NCBI RefSeq assembly: GCF_038024855.1
Contig: NZ_CP139089.1
Span: forward strand, 1,426,001-1,490,000
Source of the DNA: Methylocella tundrae
GTDB taxonomy: Bacteria > Pseudomonadota > Alphaproteobacteria > Rhizobiales > Beijerinckiaceae
Length of the DNA: 64,000 nucleotides
Reading direction: 5' to 3'
A model generated the notes under the pieces. It worked only from the letters and a program-made list of their open reading frames with translations. It ran no database searches and had not been told where the DNA came from. This document shows, in pieces, positions 9,184-17,552 of the stretch (its first letter is position 1; each line of letters opens with the position of its first letter). The translations under genes were made by a program, and so were the position numbers.

Positions 9184-9606
9184 TCAAGGCGTGGATTTTG
9201 GTCGTGCGTCCGCCGCGCGAACGCCCGATGGCCTGATTTTTCTCCCCCCTTTGCCGCCGCTGGCCGATCGATGCGCCTTCACCGCCGAGGAATCGATGAG
9301 AACCTGCACAGGCGGGCCGCCCGCTTGAGCAAGCGCGTGGAACAGATCGACCCAGACGCCCTTCGCGGCCCAGCGAACATAGCGATTATAAAGGGTTTTC
9401 TTCGGCCCATAGTCTGGCGGCGCGTCGATCCAGCGGTCGCCCGATTTCAAAACATGAATGATCCCACTGATGACCCGGCGATCATCGACGCGCGCCTTGC
9501 CGCGGGTATCGGTTGGCAGATGCGGCGCAATCTTCGCAAACTGCCGGTCCGTAAGCCAAAAATAGTCCTGATTCATCGCTGCCTCCCTTCGGAAGCCGTG
9601 AATCAC
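9184..9606 (-). CDS. IS5-family transposase, N-terminal frame
   Basis: A 140-residue frame with the DUF4096-like N-terminus (LTDRQFAKIAPHLP, then DDRRVISGIIHVLKSGDRW) and the first catalytic Asp in VLIDSSAVKAHRSASGGKGG. The conserved continuation GEKNQAIGRSRGG lies in the -1 frame after the GGGGGGAGAAAAA run, so frameshifting is expected, as in related IS5 members. Its C-terminal tail in this frame is not family-like. Confidence 0.85.
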   Translation of the reverse strand: MIHGFRREAAMNQDYFWLTDRQFAKIAPHLPTDTRGKARVDDRRVISGIIHVLKSGDRWIDAPPDYGPKKTLYNRYVRWAAKGVWVDLFHALAQAGGPPVQVLIDSSAVKAHRSASGGKGGRKIRPSGVRAADARPKSTP

Positions 9607-9649
9607 ATCGCCCTCCTCATGCCAACCATTTTATGAGTCCCGACCCTAG

Positions 9650-11064
9650 CACTACTTTGGCGGATTAACGGATTGGTTACTTTGATTGGCAAGGCTTTGC
9701 GCTCCAATGGGAGCGCGAGTGATGGCGGATTGGAATGCGGCGCTGACGGATTGGTTGAAGCCGTTCGTTGAGAAACTTGGCCACAAGAAGCGGCGGCAGA
9801 TGTGCCCTTTATATGTGGCGGGGCTGATTGGGCCGGGGGAACGCAAGAGCATCGAGCCGATGGCGGCGCGCATGGCGCCCGATCGTTACGACCGGCTGCA
9901 TCATTTCATCTCGGACGGCCTGTGGGATAGCGCGCCGCTTGAGGCGGAATTGGCGAAGCAAGCGGATAGGCTCATCGGCGCGTCCGACGCCTTTCTGGTC
10001 ATCGACGACACGAGCCTGCCCAAGAAGGGCGAGCATTCGGTCGGAGTCGCCCCGCAATATGCGTCCATGCTCGGAAAGAGAGCCAATTGCCAGACCCTGG
10101 TTTCCCTGACGCTGGCGCGTCAAGAAGTTCCGATCGCCGTCGGCTTGCGGCTGTTCCTGCCGGAGAGCTGGACGAGTGATCCGCTCCGCATGGCGAGAGC
10201 CGGCGTTCCCGAAGCATCTCAAAGGCCACTCACCAAGCCGGAGATCGCGCTTCAAGAGATCGACCGGCTGACGGCTCAAGGCGTCCGCTTTGGCGCCGTT
10301 CTCGCCGACGCTGGCTACGGCCTGTCCGCCGCCTTCCGCCAGGGGCTCAGCGCGCGCGGGCTTGTTTGGGCCGTGGGCGTTCCCAAACATCAAAAGGTCT
10401 ATCCCGCCGGCGTTTCCTTGATCTTCCCTGTGGCGGGGCGCGGCCGGCCGCGCAAGAACCAGATCCCCGATCAGCTCTCGGTCGCGGCCGAGACGATGTT
10501 GGTCGAGGCCAAATGGAGGAAAGTCAGTTGGCGGCGTGGCGTCAAAGGTCCCCTGAGCGCCCGCTTCGCCGCCCTGCGCATTCGCATCGCGGACGGGGCG
10601 CCTCAGCGCATCCTTGACAAGGGCCAACAGCACATGCCGGGCGAGGAGGCGTGGTTGGTCGGCGAATGGCGCTCATCCGGCGAGCGCAAATATTATCTCG
10701 CCAATCTGCCGGCCAAGGTCAGTCTCAAGAGGCTCGCCGCCGCAATCAAAGCGCGCTGGGTCTGCGAGCAGGGGCATCAGCAGATGAAAGAGGAACTCGG
10801 CCTCGATCATTTCGAAGGACGATCATGGCGGGGGCTGCACCGGCACGCGCTCATGACCATGATCGCCTACGCCTTCCTTCAGCATCAGCGCCTCAAGCAG
10901 GCGACGCGGGAAAAAAAGAATCCTTCACGGGCCGCCGCAACCGACCCTCCCGGCGGTTCGACGCGCCGTCATCAAGGCGCTATCGCCAAAGCAAATCTAC
11001 CACCGATGTCCCCATTGCCGAATGCGCTTCAGGCGTACTCAGAATTAATTCCGCCAAAGTAGTG
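9650..11064 (+). mobile_element. IS701-family insertion sequence, copy 2 (1415 bp), inverted relative to copy 1
   Basis: The same ends as copy 1 (CACTACTTTGGCGGA at 9650-9664 and reversed at 11050-11064), with CTAG at 9646-9649 and 11065-11068. Together with copy 1 and the IS5 element it forms a 3.67-kb palindrome-like block bounded by CTAG at both outer edges. Confidence 0.88.
9722..11062 (+). CDS. IS701-family transposase, copy 2
   Basis: Its predicted protein is identical to the transposase of copy 1, read on the opposite strand. The same start logic applies (ATG 9722 after GGGAGCG). Identity of the two proteins implies a recent duplication or transposition. Confidence 0.93.
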   Translation: MADWNAALTDWLKPFVEKLGHKKRRQMCPLYVAGLIGPGERKSIEPMAARMAPDRYDRLHHFISDGLWDSAPLEAELAKQADRLIGASDAFLVIDDTSLPKKGEHSVGVAPQYASMLGKRANCQTLVSLTLARQEVPIAVGLRLFLPESWTSDPLRMARAGVPEASQRPLTKPEIALQEIDRLTAQGVRFGAVLADAGYGLSAAFRQGLSARGLVWAVGVPKHQKVYPAGVSLIFPVAGRGRPRKNQIPDQLSVAAETMLVEAKWRKVSWRRGVKGPLSARFAALRIRIADGAPQRILDKGQQHMPGEEAWLVGEWRSSGERKYYLANLPAKVSLKRLAAAIKARWVCEQGHQQMKEELGLDHFEGRSWRGLHRHALMTMIAYAFLQHQRLKQATREKKNPSRAAATDPPGGSTRRHQGAIAKANLPPMSPLPNALQAYSELIPPK

Positions 11065-11125
11065 CTAGTAAACCGATCCGCGGCAGTATGGGCAAAATGG
11101 GGCACGAAAAGTCGAAGGGTCGAAC

Positions 11126-11470
11126 ATGCGTCTAATCAAACTCACAATAGCAGTCACGCTGGTTTCCATCGCGCCGGCGCTGGGCGCCGGGAAACCGACG
11201 CGGTTCTGGAACCTCACCTCATCGACGGTGAAAGAACTCCGCCTTGCGCCTGCGGGCACGGAACAATTCGGCGAAAATCAATGTCTGAACGACAAGGATG
11301 CCGAAGTGGATCATGACGAACGGTTGAAAGTCGCCGATGTGGAAACCGACCAGTATGACGCCAAGATCGGGTTTGCGGGCGGCCGCATTTGCCGAGCGAA
11401 AAACCTCTCTGTCGAAGCGGGCCAGGTGTTTTCGATCGAAGACAGGGATCTTGTTGACTGTTCGAAGTGA
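11126..11470 (+). CDS. Small secreted protein of unknown function
   Basis: A 114-residue protein with a clear signal peptide (MRLIKLTIAVTLVSIAPALGA). The mature part begins TRFWNLTSSTVKELRLAPAG, resembling a widespread exported family with an FxNxT…L.L.P.G opening. An acidic stretch (CLNDKDAEVDHDERLKV) and three cysteines follow. It lies between the IS block and the TonB-dependent receptor on the same strand, so a role in metal handling at this locus is possible. The function is not known and the metal link is inference. Confidence 0.75.
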   Translation: MRLIKLTIAVTLVSIAPALGAGKPTRFWNLTSSTVKELRLAPAGTEQFGENQCLNDKDAEVDHDERLKVADVETDQYDAKIGFAGGRICRAKNLSVEAGQVFSIEDRDLVDCSK

Positions 11471-11997
11471 GGCTTGATGCTGCCGACGAGGCCTAACGAC
11501 TATGACGTAAGGAATGGCGCCTACGAGGCCGCTCGCCGTCAACCCAAGTGAGCAGGGTTCCGAGCATTTTTGTGCGCCCTAAGCGGCTCGATGCAATGCC
11601 CCGCTATTTGCGATCGAGTCGAGTCGGGCAACTCTACTGAGGCGCTCCGCCGGGCCTGCACGCCAGGATGCGGCTGTATGTGACCGCACCGGGTCGGAGA
11701 TTTAAGCCAATTCAAACCCGGTTTTCGGAACGACCTGTTGGAAACGATCTGAGTTTCCAAGGTTAAAAGTCTACGTGAAGGTAGAAAATGTCCAGACATA
11801 AATACAAAATATCACAGCAACCATCGATGCCTGTGACATTGAAGCAACCCTGGCCTCGTTTTTTAGACGGCATCCATTTTTGTAGTTGCTCTCTCCGCCG
11901 CCGCTCTTACTCTTCCCGGTTGTAGACAAATCATGCGTTTGAGCCAGGCCGGTCGATGACTGGCGACAGCGCCTCAACTCCGATCGGGGGAAATCCC
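11471..11997. other. Intergenic region upstream of the TonB-dependent receptor
   Basis: No gene is supported in these 527 bases. The one clear element is the inverted repeat TTGGAAAC-N7-GTTTCCAA at 11738-11760. The region should contain the receptor promoter. Confidence 0.5.
11738..11760. promoter_or_regulatory. Inverted repeat TTGGAAAC-N7-GTTTCCAA
   Basis: A perfect 8-bp inverted repeat with a 7-nt spacer, about 240 bp upstream of the receptor start. No T-run follows on the plus strand, so an operator is more likely than a terminator. The cognate regulator is unknown. Confidence 0.4.
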
Positions 11998-14412
11998 ATG
12001 AGAATTCGCAGGGCTTGGTCATTCGTGGCCGCGACTGTGCTTGGAAACGCGGTTTTCATTCATGCGGCGCGGGCGCAGGACATCCCGAGCGTGGCCCTGC
12101 CCGAGGTCGATGTCGTATCTCCGACGCCCATTCCAGGCGCTAGCGGCATCGACCGCAACAAGGTGCCGGGATTCATATCCACAGTGACGGGACAGCAATT
12201 CGAGGACAAGAAATCGCCGGCCGTAACCGACGCCCTGACGGATCACGTTCCGGCCGCGATCGGCATCAATGTCGACGGCACGGATCTTTCCCCCGACTTT
12301 TTCTACCGCGGTTTTGATGCGTCCCGCATATCGGGAACCGCACAGGGGCTTGCGATCTACCAGAATGGCGTGCGCGTCAACGAGGCTTTTGGCGACAGCG
12401 TCAATCTCGATCTCATCTTGCCGATCGCGATCAATCGCGCCGACGTCTATACAAACAACCCGATTTTCGGCCTAAATGCGCTCGGCGGCGCCCTCAACTT
12501 CACGATGAAGAACGGCTTCACCTATCAGGGCGGCGAGGCCTCTCTGATGGGCGGATCCTACGGCCGGGTCTACGGCACTCTGCAATATGGAAAGCAATAC
12601 GGCGACTACAGCGTCTATTTCGCCACCGACGCGTTGCGCGACGATGGATATCGGCCCTTTGGAGCGCAAAATCTCCAGCGCGCCTACGTGGACATCGGCT
12701 ACCGCACCCAAGACTCCGAGGTCCACGCGATCGGCGCCTTCAGCCGCACCTGGCTTGGCGTTCAGGGCGTGACGCCTCAGGTCCTTGTTAACCAACAGTA
12801 CAATTCTGTTTTCACGACTCCTCAGACGACCAACAACCAGTCTGGTCTGGCGCAGATCACGGGCCGATTCGACCTCACGCCGAGTTGGACGCTCGCCAGC
12901 AATTTCTATTTCCGGCAGTTCGACCAATATCATATCGACGGCAACGACGCGGACATCGCCGATTGCGGCGATCAGGGGGGAACGCCAGGAAATGCGTGCT
13001 TGCCCACGACCGGGTTCGCTGGCGCTAATCCGAACGATTACCAATTCACGAACCACGGCCAGCCAATCCCCTACCTCGGCGACAGCTTCCCCTATGGAAC
13101 GACGGCGTTCACCGCGACGCACACATCGACCTTCGGCACGCAGGAGCAGCTCACGGACAAGGAGAAGATCCTCGGTCACGACAACTATTTCGTCGTCGGC
13201 GGCAGCGTCGATCAAAGCTACACGCATTTCTCGTCGACAACGACGCTGGGCGTCCTCGATCCCAATTTTCAAAACCTCTACCTCGGATTTCCTGGCTCGG
13301 AAGCGATCCTTCAAACGCAAGGCAATGTCGGCTTCGCCCCTGTCTGGGTCCATGCGCAAGCCACCTATTTCGGCGTCTTCGCACTTGACACCCTGAACAT
13401 AACAAATGAGTTCGCGGTCACCGCCGGCGCACGATACAACGTCGCCAATATAGGCCTCTCCGATGCGAGCGGAGAGCAGCCGGACAATAACACGAACAAC
13501 TCCTATAGCCGCATCAATCCGGTCATTGGCTTCACTTACACACCCTCGCCCGCATTGACGTTCTATGGCGGCTATTCGGAAGCGAACAGGGCGCCGACGC
13601 CGCTTGAGAGCCAGTGCTCCAATCCTTCCCTACCCTGCGTTCTCGAGACGGCGCTGGTCTCCGACCCGCCGCTCCAGCAGGTCGTTTCGCACACATGGGA
13701 AGGCGGCGCCCGCGGTACGCTGGTCATTCCAAACGGCTACGGCACGCTGATTTATAATGCCGGCGTATTCCATATCGTCAGCACCAACGATATCGTGAAC
13801 GAGGCGAGCCAGATCTCCGGACAGGGCTTCTTCACCAATGTTCCCGAAACCTTGCGGCAGGGAGCCGAACTTGGCCTCCAATACAACTACGGGCCGTTGA
13901 ATTTCTACGCCAACTATGCCCACGTCGACGCGACCTACCAATTCTCCGCCACGTTTTCCTCGCCAAACAACCCATCCGCCGATGCTAACGGGAATATCTT
14001 TGTCAAACCCGGCGATCGCATCCCCGGCATTCCAAGCAACCTCGCCAAGCTCGGCGTCACCTACGCCGTGACGCCTCAGCTCAAAGTGACCGCCGAGACC
14101 GTGCTGGTCGGCAGCCAATATTACGTCGGCGACGACGCCAACCAGCAACAAAAGCTTCCGGCCTATTACTACGTCAACCTCCGCAGCACGTATCAGGTCA
14201 ACGAGAACGTTCAGATTTTTGGTTTGATCAACAACGTGACGAACAACCATTACGCCACATTCGGGACCTTCTACGGCACTGACACGACCGGCGGAAACGT
14301 AAATCAAACCTTGTTCAACAACAATCCTGCGAATGGTGGCGCTGGCAATGCGCGAGCGATTACCGTGGCGCAGCCGATCTCGCTTTACGCCGGTGTAAAG
14401 GTGACTTTCTAG
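11998..14412 (+). CDS. TonB-dependent outer membrane receptor, candidate lanthanide-chelate uptake
   Basis: An outer-membrane beta-barrel receptor of about 804 residues that would import a chelated metal or similar ligand using TonB energy. A signal peptide ends at AARAQD; a TonB-box-like segment (ALPEVDVVSPTPIPG) comes next, then the plug domain (KVPGFISTV to LGGALNFTMKNG) and a long barrel ending VSLYAGVKVTF-type, with a terminal Phe. ATG at 11998 is chosen over an upstream start because GGGGGAA lies just before it and a proper signal peptide follows. Its place between lanM and the xox operon suggests a LutH-like lanthanide receptor; the ligand is inference. Confidence 0.85.
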   Translation: MRIRRAWSFVAATVLGNAVFIHAARAQDIPSVALPEVDVVSPTPIPGASGIDRNKVPGFISTVTGQQFEDKKSPAVTDALTDHVPAAIGINVDGTDLSPDFFYRGFDASRISGTAQGLAIYQNGVRVNEAFGDSVNLDLILPIAINRADVYTNNPIFGLNALGGALNFTMKNGFTYQGGEASLMGGSYGRVYGTLQYGKQYGDYSVYFATDALRDDGYRPFGAQNLQRAYVDIGYRTQDSEVHAIGAFSRTWLGVQGVTPQVLVNQQYNSVFTTPQTTNNQSGLAQITGRFDLTPSWTLASNFYFRQFDQYHIDGNDADIADCGDQGGTPGNACLPTTGFAGANPNDYQFTNHGQPIPYLGDSFPYGTTAFTATHTSTFGTQEQLTDKEKILGHDNYFVVGGSVDQSYTHFSSTTTLGVLDPNFQNLYLGFPGSEAILQTQGNVGFAPVWVHAQATYFGVFALDTLNITNEFAVTAGARYNVANIGLSDASGEQPDNNTNNSYSRINPVIGFTYTPSPALTFYGGYSEANRAPTPLESQCSNPSLPCVLETALVSDPPLQQVVSHTWEGGARGTLVIPNGYGTLIYNAGVFHIVSTNDIVNEASQISGQGFFTNVPETLRQGAELGLQYNYGPLNFYANYAHVDATYQFSATFSSPNNPSADANGNIFVKPGDRIPGIPSNLAKLGVTYAVTPQLKVTAETVLVGSQYYVGDDANQQQKLPAYYYVNLRSTYQVNENVQIFGLINNVTNNHYATFGTFYGTDTTGGNVNQTLFNNNPANGGAGNARAITVAQPISLYAGVKVTF

Positions 14413-14523
14413 GCTATGGGGAAAGCGGCTTCGCTTCGCCAAGGCGGCGCTATCGATGACTTGTTTCTGCTCTTTCCCGTGGAAAGATGCGCGTTGTAAC
14501 ATGCTTGGCCTGTTTCCCTTTAT

Positions 14524-14549
14524 CGGCGCGCCCGGATCCGGGCGCGCCG
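14524..14549. promoter_or_regulatory. 26-bp perfect palindrome ahead of the first sensor kinase
   Basis: Bases 14524-14536 are the exact reverse complement of 14537-14549, centred on GGATCC and flanked by GGCGCGCC arms. It lies between the receptor stop (14412) and the kinase GTG (14580). No T-run follows. It could be a very stable hairpin that ends or attenuates receptor transcription, or a dimer binding site. Confidence 0.75.
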
Positions 14550-14579
14550 CCTCGTCCAGGCCTCAAGACGGAGGTTCTC

Positions 14580-15941
14580 GTGTCGATCCAGAGCCGCCTT
14601 GTCCTGTCGATGACGCTTGTGCTTTTGCTGAGCCTTCTGGTTGGCTCAGCGCTCACCTACGAGCATGTGCTGGACAAGATCCGCACGGAAATGCAGGCCG
14701 CGTTGTCTGTTGGCGTTCATACGGCGGGGAATGCGGTCGACGATCGCGAAGAGGCGATCGACCCCGCCAAGCGCCTGCGGCTCGTCGTCGATGACTTTAC
14801 GGGAGACCGCCACCTTCGGGCGACTCTTCGTGCATCCGATGGAAGGATACTGGCGCAATCCAAGCTGCTTCGCCCGGAGGATCCAGCGCCCGACTGGTTC
14901 TACCGCCTTGTCGCTGCAGCCCCGCCCCTGCAGGCGGACCTTGATCTACCTGCCGCGTTTCGTTCCGTCGGCACCGTCGCGCTCGAGTCCGACGCCCATA
15001 ACGAGGTCGCCGAAGCCTGGAGCGATCTTCGGCTCCTGCTGACGATCATGGTGGTTTTCTTCAGCATGGTGCTTGGGCTCGTCTTCTGGACGATCCGGGG
15101 CGCCTTACAGCCCTTAAGAGTTGTCTGCAGCGCGCTTTTGGGCATCGGCGAGGGCGACTATAAGACACGGATCCGGCCAATGCCTTATCGCGAGTTGGAG
15201 CCGCTTCGACATGGCTTCAACGGCATGGCGGCGCGGCTTGAGGAAATGAGCGCGCAAAACCGTGTCCTCCACGAGCAGATTCTGAGCTTGCAGGAGGAGG
15301 AACGCGCGGAGCTTGCGCGCGATCTGCACGACGAGGTCGCGCCATTTCTTTTCGCGGTTGGTGCGGACGCCGCCATGATACGGCAGTTTCTCCAGACCGG
15401 CGCGGGCGGCAGGGCCGGCCCTCGCGCAGACGCCATATCCGAGGCGGTTCGCCATATGCAGAAGCATTTGCGGAATGTGTTGCGTCGCCTTGCGCCGGAT
15501 GCGCTGCTTGACCTTGGCCTCGCCGGAGCCATCGACAATCTCGTCGCGTTCTGGAAGGCTCGGCGCCCCGAGGTGCGCTTCAACGTGGAGGTGACCGAAA
15601 ACCAGGTTGACGCTCCGCTCGACTCGATCGCCTTCCGCGTCATCCAGGAGAGCTTGAGCAACGCGATCCGGCACGGCGATCCGTCGACCGTCGACGTCAG
15701 CGTCGCAATGGCGGAATCGCACATCCTGATAACCGTCGAGGACGACGGCTCGGGCTTCCCGGACGATCGTTCGACGAATGGTTTTGGGCTTGCCGGAATG
15801 AGGGAGCGGGTGCGCGCCGTCGGCGGCGCCGTCAGCGTTCGCAATCGGCCCGGCGGCCGGGGGGTGATCGTGGAGGCGGAGCTTCCGCCGCCGTCGAGGG
15901 AGCGCGCCATTGAACGCGACAAGGCGGGTGGCCTGACATGA
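14580..15941 (+). CDS. MoxY-like sensor histidine kinase (system 1)
   Basis: A membrane sensor kinase of 453 residues in the NarX/DesK class. It has an N-terminal TM, then a periplasmic sensing region with DWFYRL…VALESDAHNEVAEAW, typical of the LapD/MoxY N-terminal domain. A second TM near residue 150, a HAMP segment, the HisKA_3 H-box ELARDLHDEVAPFLF, the N-box VIQESLSNAIRHG and the G-box DDGSGFP…GFGLAGMRERV follow. GTG at 14580 is preferred to an ATG at 14487 because GGAGG sits 5 nt before it and the first TM then starts at the N-terminus. It overlaps the regulator gene by ATGA. MoxY controls methanol dehydrogenase in Paracoccus; the same role is inferred here. Confidence 0.88.
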   Translation: MSIQSRLVLSMTLVLLLSLLVGSALTYEHVLDKIRTEMQAALSVGVHTAGNAVDDREEAIDPAKRLRLVVDDFTGDRHLRATLRASDGRILAQSKLLRPEDPAPDWFYRLVAAAPPLQADLDLPAAFRSVGTVALESDAHNEVAEAWSDLRLLLTIMVVFFSMVLGLVFWTIRGALQPLRVVCSALLGIGEGDYKTRIRPMPYRELEPLRHGFNGMAARLEEMSAQNRVLHEQILSLQEEERAELARDLHDEVAPFLFAVGADAAMIRQFLQTGAGGRAGPRADAISEAVRHMQKHLRNVLRRLAPDALLDLGLAGAIDNLVAFWKARRPEVRFNVEVTENQVDAPLDSIAFRVIQESLSNAIRHGDPSTVDVSVAMAESHILITVEDDGSGFPDDRSTNGFGLAGMRERVRAVGGAVSVRNRPGGRGVIVEAELPPPSRERAIERDKAGGLT

Positions 15942-16558
15942 AGCTCCTGCTGGTCGACGACCATATCGTGGTCCGTGAAGGGGTCAGGCGCCTGCTTTCT
16001 GTCTTCGTCGACGCGGTCGTCCTGCTCGAGGCCGGGACGACGCTGGAAGCGCTCTTGATGTTTCGCGCGGAACGCCCCGATGTCGTCATCCTCGATCTCA
16101 ACCTGCCAGGCGCCGGCGGGCTCGATCTTTTGAAACGCCTTCTGATCGAGGATCCGCGCGTGCGGGTGTTGATTTTTTCGATGCATACGACGGCGCTCTA
16201 TGTGGCGCGCGCGCTACGGTCGGGCGCGAAAGGCTATATCAGCAAGAGCGCCAGCGCCGAGGAACTCGTCGAAGCGATTCGCCAGGTGATGGCCGGCGGC
16301 CGTTACGTCGAGCGAGAACTGGCCGCCGATCTCGCGCTGAATGTCTTCGGCTCCGAAGATCCCGCAAAGGCGCTGTCGGCGCGCGAACTCGACATCATGC
16401 GGCAACTGGCCAAAGGCAAGAACCTCTCCGCCATCGCCGACACCCTCGGCATCTCCTACAAGACCGTCGCCAACGCCTGCACCACGATCAAACACAAGCT
16501 TCTGGTCCAGCACACGAGCGATCTGATCCGGCTCGCTGTCGAGATGCATGCGAGCTGA
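15938..16558 (+). CDS. MoxX-like NarL-family response regulator (system 1)
   Basis: A 206-residue two-domain regulator. The receiver domain has DD at residues 7-8, the phospho-acceptor Asp53 in VVILDLNLPG and Lys in GYISKSAS. The C-terminal LuxR-type helix-turn-helix reads LSARELDIMRQLAKGKNLSAIADTLGISYKTVAN. It is translationally coupled to the kinase gene. It ends 25 nt before the convergent end of the xox operon. Likely target genes are mxa or xox, by analogy with MoxYX of Paracoccus. Confidence 0.9.
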   Translation: MKLLLVDDHIVVREGVRRLLSVFVDAVVLLEAGTTLEALLMFRAERPDVVILDLNLPGAGGLDLLKRLLIEDPRVRVLIFSMHTTALYVARALRSGAKGYISKSASAEELVEAIRQVMAGGRYVERELAADLALNVFGSEDPAKALSARELDIMRQLAKGKNLSAIADTLGISYKTVANACTTIKHKLLVQHTSDLIRLAVEMHAS

Positions 16559-16583
16559 CGCCTCGCATCAGGCGCCGGGCCGG

Positions 16584-17552
16584 TCACGGCTTGATCGCGA
16601 GACCCCAGGGCAAGCGTCCCACCGGCACGGAGCGCAGCACCTTCAACGCGGCGACGTCGATGACCGAGAGATCGTTGGTAAGCCCGTTCGAGGCGTAAAG
16701 CGTTTTGCCGTCGGGACTGAGCGCGAGCTGCCAGACGCGGTCGCCGACGAGCAAATATTTCACCACCTTCAAGCTCGCCACATCGATGACCGCGACGCGA
16801 TTGGCGCGGCCGAGCGCGGCGAAGACCGTCTTGCCGTCGCGGCTAAATCGCAGGCCGACCGGCGAGATCAGCTCCTTGCGCACGCCGGGCAGCTCGAAGC
16901 CGATCTTCGCTTTGACCTTATGGGTGGCGGCGTCGATGATCGCGACGGTTCCGCCGACTTCCGACGTCACCCAGACATCCTTGTCGTCCGGCGAAAACAC
17001 AGCGACGCGCGGGCGCGTGTCGACGAGCACATTGGCGACGACGGTCCTCGACGGGACGTCGATGAAATGCGCCATGCTGGTCGATTCGGAGACATCGACG
17101 ACGGTCTTGCCGTCGGCGCTGACGGCGAGACCTTCTGGCTCGATGCCGACCGGAACCTTCGCCAGGACTGTCCCGTTCGCCCGTTCGAGCATCGTCACCA
17201 TCGAATCGTCTTCATTCGAAACATAGATGATGTCGCCATCCGGCGACAGCGCAAGGGTTTCTGGATCAGGGCCGGAGTCCATCGTGCGTGAGACTTCGAG
17301 CCGCTCTGCGTCGATGACGGAGATGTCGCCTGAATCCCCGTTGCAGACCAGAACCTCGCGATGGTCCGGCGTGATGACGATGCCGCGCGGGCGAACGCCG
17401 ACCGGAATCGTCTTGACGATGGATAGAGTTGCACCGTCCAGCACCGTGACCGTGTTGTCACGCTCGTTCGACACGAAGATCTGGCTGGCGCGAGCGGTGC
17501 TGGCGTCGACCATTGGCGCCGCGATGACTATGAAGGCGAACGCCAGCCTCAT
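16584..17552 (-). CDS. PQQ-associated YVTN beta-propeller protein, PedB-like
   Basis: A secreted protein of about 322 residues: signal peptide to ARAS, then repeated blades such as IFVSNERDNTVTVLDGATL, IYVSNEDDSMVTMLERANG and LYASNGLTNDLSVIDVAALK across the whole length. It matches the PQQ-dependent-catabolism-associated beta-propeller family. Relatives sit with lanthanide-uptake ABC transporters (PedB of Pseudomonas), so a periplasmic role in lanthanide handling is likely. ATG at 17552 overlaps the upstream stop as ATGA; a longer start at 17567 is possible. It is the last gene of the xox operon. Confidence 0.87.
   Translation of the reverse strand: MRLAFAFIVIAAPMVDASTARASQIFVSNERDNTVTVLDGATLSIVKTIPVGVRPRGIVITPDHREVLVCNGDSGDISVIDAERLEVSRTMDSGPDPETLALSPDGDIIYVSNEDDSMVTMLERANGTVLAKVPVGIEPEGLAVSADGKTVVDVSESTSMAHFIDVPSRTVVANVLVDTRPRVAVFSPDDKDVWVTSEVGGTVAIIDAATHKVKAKIGFELPGVRKELISPVGLRFSRDGKTVFAALGRANRVAVIDVASLKVVKYLLVGDRVWQLALSPDGKTLYASNGLTNDLSVIDVAALKVLRSVPVGRLPWGLAIKP

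Larger units (their letters stand above)
8814..9645 (-). mobile_element. IS5-family insertion sequence, 832 bp, probably decayed
   Basis: GGTCGGGACTCATAA (8814-8828) and its reverse complement (9631-9645) are perfect 15-bp terminal inverted repeats. CTAG abuts both ends (8810-8813 and 9646-9649), a known IS5-type target duplication. It lies exactly between the two inverted IS701 copies. The transposase is split into two frames. Confidence 0.85.

Noticed and set aside
12472..13359. 295-codon frame opposite the TonB-dependent receptor
   Set aside because: Composition is Arg/Val/Glu-rich antisense-type and overlaps a clear receptor barrel.
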